Part shown: piece by piece, positions 58,567-64,000 of the stretch
Position numbering within the stretch: position 1 is the stretch's first letter
Layout: each line of letters starts with the position of its first letter
Assembly (NCBI RefSeq): GCF_014649835.1
Contig: NZ_BMTU01000013.1
Span: 124,001 to 188,000 of the forward strand
Length of the DNA: 64,000 bases
Source: Streptomyces pilosus
Lineage (GTDB): Bacteria > Actinomycetota > Actinomycetes > Streptomycetales > Streptomycetaceae
Reading direction: 5' to 3'
Program-made: the position numbers and the translations under genes
Notes under the pieces: model-generated
The model's database searches: none
Told to the model about the DNA's origin: nothing
Seen by the model: the letters and a program-made list of their open reading frames with translations, nothing else

Positions 58567-58596
58567 TCGGCCCCCACGCGCGCGCGTGGAGGCCGA
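58567..58596. terminator. convergent terminator between the cyclo-ligase and acylase genes
   Basis: TCGGCC-C-CCACGCG (58567-58580) mirrors CGCGTGG-A-GGCCGA (58583-58596), 13 pairs with one mismatch and almost no loop. It lies between two convergent stops. Confidence 0.7.
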
Positions 58597-58619
58597 TGCC
58601 GGCTGCGGGACCGCCCGGG

Positions 58620-61403
58620 TCAGGGCTTGAGGAGCAGCGTGTCCTCCGTGTTCTTCTCGACCGCGTCCTTCGAGAACGGCCACTCCAGCAGCTCGCCCTT
58701 GGCCCACAGGTCCGTCTGGTCGACGTAGTGCGAGCTGTAGGCGTGCCCGGAGGCGCCGGTGAGGTTGATGTACCGCGACTTGTCGAGGTCCCCGAGGTTG
58801 ACCACCATCCGCATGGACGGCACCCACACGACCTCGTAGCCGCCGGCCGCGTTCCAGCCGGTCGCGTTGACCGTGGCCTCTCCGCCGCCGAGCTTCCACG
58901 GGCCGCGATTGAGGGCGTACTGCAGGAAGCCGGGGCCCTCGGTACCGAGCGTCTGGTTCTTCAGGAACAGGCGGTGCAGCCGGCCCCAGCTCCAGCTGTC
59001 GATGTCCTTGCCGAGCTTGGCCGTCAGCTCCCAGCGGGCGTCGATCAGGGCCCGCTTGAACAGCTCGTCACGGTTGTCGGCGCCGGGCCGGGTGCCCCTC
59101 TTGGGGGTCGACCACCACTCGCTGTCCTTGTCCTCCTTCAGCGTGCGGACCACCTCGAACCAGCGGTCGCCGCCGTCCGGCTGCGCCTGGTCGGCGGCGC
59201 GCTGACCGCACTCGCGGACCTTGCTCACCTCGTCCGCCGGCCCGGTCGGGTTGACCGGGTCGACCCACAGGCACTGGCCCTCGACGCGCAGTTCCTTGGG
59301 CAGCTTGTGGCCGAAGGCGAGCTTGAGGATGTTGCGCCACACGGCGTTGAAGTAGGCGGCGGCGGCCGAGTCGGCGTCCTGCTGGTAGTTCCAGCCCTCC
59401 AGCAGCTTCTGCGCCTCACGCACGTCCTCGTCACCGGTGTCGATCTTGAGCAGGTCGGGCACCAGCAGTTTGGCGATGGAGCTGGAGTTGTCGAGCTGCA
59501 TCTGCCGCATGTCGTCGGTGGAGAGCTTGCCGCCGTCCTCGATCTTCCCCTGGATCAGGTCGGTGATCTGCCGGCTGCGCGCGCCGTAGCCCCAGTCCGT
59601 GGTCAGCGTGTACGGGTAGTCCTCGCCGACGACCGCCTGGTTGGCGGTGACGATGTAACCGCGCTCGGGATCGAACTCGTAGGGCAGCTCGTCCTGCTCG
59701 ATCCAGCCGGTCCACTCGTAGTCGGGGTCCCAGCCGAGGGCGGGGACGGCACCGTCGTGCTTCTCCGCGCGGGTGGGGATCTTCCCGGGGAGCGTGTAGC
59801 CGATGTGGCCCTCGGTGTCCGCGTAGACGAGGTTCTGCGAGGGCACCTCGAAGAGCGTGGCCGCCTCGCGGAAGTCGTCCCAGTCCTTGGCGCGGTTGAT
59901 GGCGAAGACGGAGTCCATGGTGCGGCCCGGGTCCAGCGCGGTCCAGCGCAGCGCCACGCCGTAGCCGTCGCCCCGGTCGGGGGCCTCGCTGTCGACGGTG
60001 GCCTTCTTGCCGGTCTTCACCAGCTCGTCGGAACGGTCGGAGAGCAGCGGTCCGTTGTTGGTCTCGCGGACCACGATCGTGCGCGACGGGCCGCCGGCGA
60101 CCTTGATGGTCTCCTCGCGGGTCTCGAACGGCACCACCTTGTCGCCGTACTGGTAGCCGTCGCCGGTGATCTTCTGCAGGTAGAGGTCGGTGACGTCCAC
60201 GCCGGAGTTGGTCAGGCCCCAGGCGATGTCCTGGTTGTGGCCGATTATCACGCCGGGCATGCCCGCGAAGGTGTAGCCGGTGACGTCGTACCGGCACTGC
60301 TCCGAGACGCTGCGGCAGTGCAGGCCCATCTGGTACCAGACGGACGGCAGCGAGGCGGACAGGTGCGGGTCGTTGGCGAGCAACGGCTCGCCGGTGATGG
60401 TGTGGTCACCGGCGACGACCCAGGAGTTGGAACCGATGCCGTCGCCGTTGACGCCGACGGCGGTGGGGAGGTCCTGGAGGACCTGCTGGAGGCCCGCGAG
60501 CTGGCTCTCGATGCCCGAGCCCCCGGTGCCGGACTCCGTGCCGTCTCCGGCACCCGTCCCGCTCCCGTCGCCGGTCCCGTCGCCGGTGCCGTCACCTTCG
60601 CCGTCGCCGCCCCCGCCCTTCTCGTACGCCTCGGTGAGCTCGTCGTACCGGCCCTCCTGGACCACCGGCTTGTTCCGGTCGTACGGGTAGGCCGGGTACA
60701 GGTCGGCGATCTGCTTCGGGCCGAGGCGGCTGGTCATCAGCGCGCGGTCGATCTCGTCCTGCATGTTGCCGCGCAGGTCCCAGGCCATCGCCTTCAGCCA
60801 GGCCACGGAGTCGACCGGGGTCCACTCCCCCGGCGTGTAGTCGTTCTCGAAGCCCAGCGCCGCGTACTCCAGCGAGATCTCCTCGCCCTTCTTGCCGGCC
60901 AGGTAGGCGTTGACGCCCTTGGCGTAGGCCTGGAGGTACTTCTTCGTCTCGGGGGAGAGCTTCTTGTCGTACTCCTCCTTGGCGACCCGCTCCCAGCCGA
61001 GGGTGCGCAGGAACGCGTCGTTGTCGACCTGGCCCTTGCCGAACATCTCCGACAGGCGCCCGGCGGTCATGTGCCGGCGCACGTCCATCTCGTAGAACCG
61101 GTCCTGCGCCTGGACGTAGCCCTGCGCCATGAACAGGTCCTCGTCGGAGGAGGCGTAGATCTGCGGGATGCCGTGGCCGTCGCGTTTGACGTCGACGGTC
61201 CCCGACAGGCCCTGGAGCGTGATCGAGCCCTCGGTCTGCGGGAAGGAGGCACGCACGGTGCTGACCGACCAGTACCCCCCGTAGGCGACACCGCCGATCA
61301 GGGCCAGCACCAGGACGAGCACGAACAGGCGCACCTTGCGCCCTCTTTTCCTGCCGGACTTGCCGGGCTGCTGACCCGTGGAGGCGGTGGTGTCGGTGGG
61401 CAT
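58620..61403 (-). CDS. penicillin acylase family protein (Ntn hydrolase)
   Basis: The protein has 927 residues. One N-terminal membrane helix (LFVLVLVLALIGGVAYGGYW, near residue 26) anchors it outside the cell. The precursor cleaves itself before Ser325 (motif GIGSNSW), which becomes the N-terminal nucleophile of the beta chain. Typical motifs are GVIIGHNQDIAWGLTNSGVD and SAAAAYFNAVWRNI. A Gly/Asp-rich linker ahead of Ser325 (IDs GDGTGDGTGDGSGTG) replaces the usual spacer. Relatives cleave penicillins, acyl-homoserine lactones or cyclic lipopeptides. ATG 61403 follows AAGGA. Confidence 0.93.
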   Translation of the reverse strand: MPTDTTASTGQQPGKSGRKRGRKVRLFVLVLVLALIGGVAYGGYWSVSTVRASFPQTEGSITLQGLSGTVDVKRDGHGIPQIYASSDEDLFMAQGYVQAQDRFYEMDVRRHMTAGRLSEMFGKGQVDNDAFLRTLGWERVAKEEYDKKLSPETKKYLQAYAKGVNAYLAGKKGEEISLEYAALGFENDYTPGEWTPVDSVAWLKAMAWDLRGNMQDEIDRALMTSRLGPKQIADLYPAYPYDRNKPVVQEGRYDELTEAYEKGGGGDGEGDGTGDGTGDGSGTGAGDGTESGTGGSGIESQLAGLQQVLQDLPTAVGVNGDGIGSNSWVVAGDHTITGEPLLANDPHLSASLPSVWYQMGLHCRSVSEQCRYDVTGYTFAGMPGVIIGHNQDIAWGLTNSGVDVTDLYLQKITGDGYQYGDKVVPFETREETIKVAGGPSRTIVVRETNNGPLLSDRSDELVKTGKKATVDSEAPDRGDGYGVALRWTALDPGRTMDSVFAINRAKDWDDFREAATLFEVPSQNLVYADTEGHIGYTLPGKIPTRAEKHDGAVPALGWDPDYEWTGWIEQDELPYEFDPERGYIVTANQAVVGEDYPYTLTTDWGYGARSRQITDLIQGKIEDGGKLSTDDMRQMQLDNSSSIAKLLVPDLLKIDTGDEDVREAQKLLEGWNYQQDADSAAAAYFNAVWRNILKLAFGHKLPKELRVEGQCLWVDPVNPTGPADEVSKVRECGQRAADQAQPDGGDRWFEVVRTLKEDKDSEWWSTPKRGTRPGADNRDELFKRALIDARWELTAKLGKDIDSWSWGRLHRLFLKNQTLGTEGPGFLQYALNRGPWKLGGGEATVNATGWNAAGGYEVVWVPSMRMVVNLGDLDKSRYINLTGASGHAYSSHYVDQTDLWAKGELLEWPFSKDAVEKNTEDTLLLKP

Positions 61404-61671
61404 CGCTGTCCTTGCTGTCCTAACGCGAGCGGCAGGTCGGGGCTGTGCTTTTAACTGAGCGCTGGAGCAACGATAGGCGCAGGGCCCCGCGCCACTTGAC
61501 GCGGAGTCGGGAACCAGCCCGGACGGACGTTCGATCATGCCGTGAACGGCGTCAAGAACGCGTCAAGAGTTAGGTAAGGTAACGAAGTAGTTTGCCGCGG
61601 AAGCGGTGGATCGCACGCGATGTACGTGAGCTCACGCGCCGACGCGCCTGAGTGAGGGAAGGGAACGGCCG
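61404..61671. other. divergent intergenic region of acylase and antiporter, 268 bp
   Basis: No gene is seen. An imperfect hairpin CTCACGCGC / GCGCCTGAG (61631-61652, loop CGAC, one mismatch) lies just upstream of the antiporter ribosome-binding site and may affect its translation. The left part holds AT-richer sequence (61446-61455) that fits the acylase promoter. Confidence 0.5.
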
Positions 61672-63177
61672 CTGACTGTCCACCACCTCAACCAGCTGCT
61701 GCTCGTCTGCTCGGTCGTGCTGCTCGTGGCCGTCGTCGCGGTGCGGATCTCCTCGCGCAGCGGGCTCCCCAGCCTGCTCGTCTACCTGGGCATAGGCGTC
61801 GCCATCGGCCAGGACGGCATCGGCGACGTCCACTTCGACAACGCCGAGCTGACCCAGGTCATCGGGTACGCGGCCCTGGTCGTGATCCTGGCCGAGGGCG
61901 GCCTCGGCACCAAGTGGAGCGAGGCGAAACCGGCCCTGCCCGCCGCCACCGCGCTCGCCCTGGCCGGTGTCGCGGTGAGCGTCGGGGTCACGGCGTCGGC
62001 GGCGCACTTCCTGGTCGGGCTGGAGTGGCGGCAGGCGCTCATCATCGGCGCGGTGGTCTCCTCGACCGACGCGGCGGCCGTCTTCTCCGTACTGCGCAGG
62101 ATCCCGCTGCCCTCCCGGGTGACGGGCACCCTGGAGGCGGAGTCCGGCTTCAACGACGCCCCCGTCGTCATCCTGGTCGTCGCCTTCTCGGCGGCCGGAC
62201 CGGTCGAGCACTGGTACGTACTGATCGGCGAGATCGCGCTGGAGCTGGCCATCGGCGCCGCCATCGGACTCGCGGTGGGCTGGCTCGGCGCCTGGGGGCT
62301 GCGGCACGTGGCGCTGCCCGCCTCCGGCCTGTACCCGATCGCCGTGATGGCGATCGCCGTCGCCGCCTACGCGGTGGGCGCCACCGCCCACGGCAGCGGC
62401 TTCCTCGCCGTCTACCTCGCCTCGATGGTGCTGGGCAACGCCCGACTGCCGCACTGGCCCGCCACCCGCGGGTTCGCCGAGGGGCTCGGCTGGATCGCCC
62501 AGATCGGCATGTTCGTCCTGCTCGGCCTGCTGGTCACCCCGCACGAACTCGGTGACGACATCGTGCCCGCGCTGCTCATCGGACTCGCGCTCACCCTGGT
62601 GGCCCGCCCGCTGAGCGTCGTGGTGTGCCTGGTGCCGTTCCGGGTGCCCTGGCAGGAACAGACCCTGATGTCGTGGGCGGGGCTGCGCGGCGCCGTGCCC
62701 ATCATCCTGGCGACGATCCCGATGGTGCAGGGCGTCGACGGCAGCGAGCGGATCTTCAACATCGTCTTCGTACTGGTCGTCGTCTACACCCTCGTCCAGG
62801 GCCCGACGCTGCCCTGGCTGGCCCGCACGCTGCGGCTGGGCGGGGACTCCGGCGCCGCCGACCTCGGCATCGAGTCGGCACCCCTGGAACGGCTGCGCGG
62901 GCACCTGCTGTCCGTCGCCATCCCCGGCGAGTCCCGGATGCACGGTGTGGAGGTCGGCGAACTGCGGCTGCCGGGCGGCGCCGCCGTCACCCTCGTCGTG
63001 CGCGACGGGAAGTCCTTCGTCCCGCTGCCGTCGACGGTGCTGCGACGCGGGGACGAACTCCTCGTCGTCGCCACGGACCCGGTACGGGACGCCGCCGAAC
63101 GGCGCCTGCGCGCGGTCGGCCGGGGCGGGAAGCTGGCGGACTGGCTGGGCGCGGACGGCTCGCGGGCGCACCACTGA
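61672..63177 (+). CDS. potassium/proton antiporter (CPA1, CvrA/NhaP2 type), probable CTG start
   Basis: The protein has 501 residues. Twelve or so helices are followed by a cytoplasmic TrkA_C-type domain (VEVGELRLPGGAAVTLVVRD and on). Family motifs include VVSSTDAAAVFSVLRRIPLP and ESGFNDAPVVILVV, the ion-binding Asp-Asp region. The start is assigned to CTG 61672, because GGAAGGGAA lies 8 nt upstream and the encoded LTVHHLNQLLLVCSVVLLV completes the first helix. The first GTG (61717) would lose about half of that helix and has no Shine-Dalgarno sequence. Confidence 0.9.
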   Translation: MTVHHLNQLLLVCSVVLLVAVVAVRISSRSGLPSLLVYLGIGVAIGQDGIGDVHFDNAELTQVIGYAALVVILAEGGLGTKWSEAKPALPAATALALAGVAVSVGVTASAAHFLVGLEWRQALIIGAVVSSTDAAAVFSVLRRIPLPSRVTGTLEAESGFNDAPVVILVVAFSAAGPVEHWYVLIGEIALELAIGAAIGLAVGWLGAWGLRHVALPASGLYPIAVMAIAVAAYAVGATAHGSGFLAVYLASMVLGNARLPHWPATRGFAEGLGWIAQIGMFVLLGLLVTPHELGDDIVPALLIGLALTLVARPLSVVVCLVPFRVPWQEQTLMSWAGLRGAVPIILATIPMVQGVDGSERIFNIVFVLVVVYTLVQGPTLPWLARTLRLGGDSGAADLGIESAPLERLRGHLLSVAIPGESRMHGVEVGELRLPGGAAVTLVVRDGKSFVPLPSTVLRRGDELLVVATDPVRDAAERRLRAVGRGGKLADWLGADGSRAHH

Positions 63178-63179
63178 CC

Positions 63180-63194
63180 GGGCGGCTCCCGCCC
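63180..63194 (+). terminator. possible terminator after the antiporter gene
   Basis: GGGCGG (63180-63185) pairs with CCGCCC (63189-63194) around CTC, starting 2 bp after the stop. It is small, but a T-run follows at 63231-63234. Confidence 0.4.
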
Positions 63195-63262
63195 CCGCCG
63201 GGACACCCGTTGCCGCAGGCAGGGTGCCCCTTTTCACAGCCGTAGCGGCCCGTCGGCCCCTG

Positions 63263-63447
63263 TACTATGCAGACGACCCCAGATCGAACCAACTCTGCCT
63301 GACGCAGAGCTGGCGCGACCGTATGGCGGCCGGAACGCCCTGAGCTGTGGCGCCGGTATCTACCGCAGTCAGCGCAAGAGGACAGCTCTCGGCGCTCCCG
63401 CACGCCCCGCGCGCGGGGCGCTACCAGGCGGCAGAAAGGCACGGGCC
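63263..63447 (+). promoter_or_regulatory. structured leader of the MFS gene with short uORF, possible attenuator
   Basis: A -10-like TACTAT (63263-63268) suggests a transcript starting near 63275, giving a leader of about 170 nt. The leader has a hairpin CTCTGC/GCAGAG (63293-63309) and a short open frame, ATG 63323 to TGA 63343 (MAAGTP). Further on it has a small hairpin CGGTA/TACCG near 63353-63364, a GC-rich terminator-like dyad at 63403-63420, and then AAAGG before the GTG. This order is typical of ribosome-mediated attenuation at antibiotic-export genes. It is a prediction, and no match to a named riboswitch was recognised. Confidence 0.5.
63403..63420 (+). terminator. GC-rich palindrome in the MFS leader
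   Basis: CGCCCCGCG / CGCGGGGCG is a perfect 18-bp dyad, 27 bp before the MFS start codon. As RNA it would form a very stable hairpin that could stop transcription or shield the ribosome-binding site. Confidence 0.6.
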
Positions 63448-64000
63448 GTGGCATCCACGGTCACCACGTCTCAGGACCCGGCCGCCTCCCGCCCGGGATA
63501 CGGCCGCCTGCTGCGCACGCGCGGCGCGTGGACGTTCCTGCTCCCCGGCTTCGCGGCCCGCCAGCCGTTCGCGATGCTCACCCTCTCCATCGTGCTGCTG
63601 GTGCAGCACACCACCGGCTCCTACGGGGTGGCCGGCGCCGTCGCCGCCGCCACCGGTGTCTCGATGGCCCTCTTCGCGCCCTACAGCGGCCGCCTCGCCG
63701 ACCGCTACGGGCAGCGGGCCGTCCTGGTGCCCGGTGTCCTCGTGCACACCGTGTCCGGCGTCGCCCTCACCGCGCTGGCCCTGACCGGCGCACCCCTGTG
63801 GGCCCTGTTCGCCGCCGCCGTGCCCACGGGCGCCTCGGTGCCGCAGATCGGGCCCATGGTGCGCGCCCGCTGGGGCGTCAAGCTCAAGGGCTCCCCGCTG
63901 ATGGCCACCGCGGCGGCGTTCGAGTCCGTCACCGACGAGTTCACCTTCGTCGTCGGACCGCTGCTGGCCACGGCCCTGTGCACGGCCGTCGACCCGGCCG
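63448..64000 (+). CDS. MFS-family transporter, 3' end cut by window
   Basis: The frame is open from GTG 63448 to the window end, about 184 residues, so it has no stop here. AAAGG lies 9 nt before the GTG. The first helices are visible: WTFLLPGFAARQPFAMLTLS, then VAGAVAAATGVSMALFAPYS. The MFS loop motif appears as GRLADRYGQRAVLV, in the expected place between helices 2 and 3. VPTGASVPQIGPMVRARWG follows. It is a drug-export-type MFS protein by pattern, with unknown substrate. Confidence 0.88.
   Translation, partial: MASTVTTSQDPAASRPGYGRLLRTRGAWTFLLPGFAARQPFAMLTLSIVLLVQHTTGSYGVAGAVAAATGVSMALFAPYSGRLADRYGQRAVLVPGVLVHTVSGVALTALALTGAPLWALFAAAVPTGASVPQIGPMVRARWGVKLKGSPLMATAAAFESVTDEFTFVVGPLLATALCTAVDPA

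Noticed and set aside
61570..61590. TTAGGTAAGGTAAC as an iron (DmdR/DtxR) box
   Set aside because: Only the first half resembles the 19-bp iron box. The second half does not form the inverted repeat, and the flanking genes are not iron-related.

Overview
The window is chromosomal DNA of a Streptomyces (Actinobacteria). Overall GC is very high, with GC-rich third codon positions. GTG, TTG and one probable CTG start are used, many transcripts look leaderless, and the markers are Streptomyces-type: the tam/tamR pair, ssgE, a gal operon, protein O-mannosyltransferase, and the galU-glp-sepX division cluster. The gene order recalls the region of S. coelicolor around its gal operon and ssgE. Both window ends cut a gene: a TetR regulator at the left and an MFS exporter at the right.

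Left part (1-9.8 kb). A trans-aconitate methyltransferase and its MarR regulator TamR diverge around a triple 15-bp operator. A NarL-type response regulator, an acetyltransferase, the galT-galE-galK operon and a divergent sodium-solute symporter follow, then a second NarL-type regulator whose receiver has lost its phosphorylation residues. Middle-left (10-25.8 kb). Two paralogous membrane-anchored PQQ beta-propeller proteins, an ABC-F ATPase, ispE-rsmA, tatD (without the resuscitation-factor gene usually beside rsmA), rsmI, pmt, two twin class B-type penicillin-binding proteins and ssgE make up a housekeeping and cell-envelope block.

Centre (25.9-44.8 kb). A three-gene ECF metal transporter sits behind a near-perfect Nur (nickel) box. 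After it come a class C beta-lactamase-like esterase, a TauE/SafE permease divergent from a LysR regulator (with a 50-bp perfect palindrome between them), an EamA transporter with a YbaK protein, an MMPL transporter with its TetR regulator and paired operators, a full-length tricorn protease, a 59-residue hydrophilic protein, and a translationally coupled operon of Baeyer-Villiger monooxygenase, alpha/beta hydrolase and short-chain dehydrogenase facing a MerR regulator.

Right part (44.8-64 kb). Two acetyltransferases flank exonuclease III, followed by an APH-type kinase. An accessory patch at 47.9-52.1 kb with visibly lower GC holds a WXG-like protein, a DUF1023 hydrolase with a helical secretion-type head, a lipoprotein and a RelE-type toxin-antitoxin pair. 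After tRNA-Ala(CGC) comes the division/molybdopterin cluster galU-glp-moaC-mog-rimJ-sepX. The end holds 5-formyl-THF cyclo-ligase, a penicillin acylase, a cation/proton antiporter probably started at CTG, and an MFS exporter behind a structured, attenuator-like leader.

The strongest candidates for undescribed biology are the DUF1023-lipoprotein module, the BVMO operon, the attenuator-like leader of the last gene, and the 50-bp palindrome in the tauE-lysR gap.
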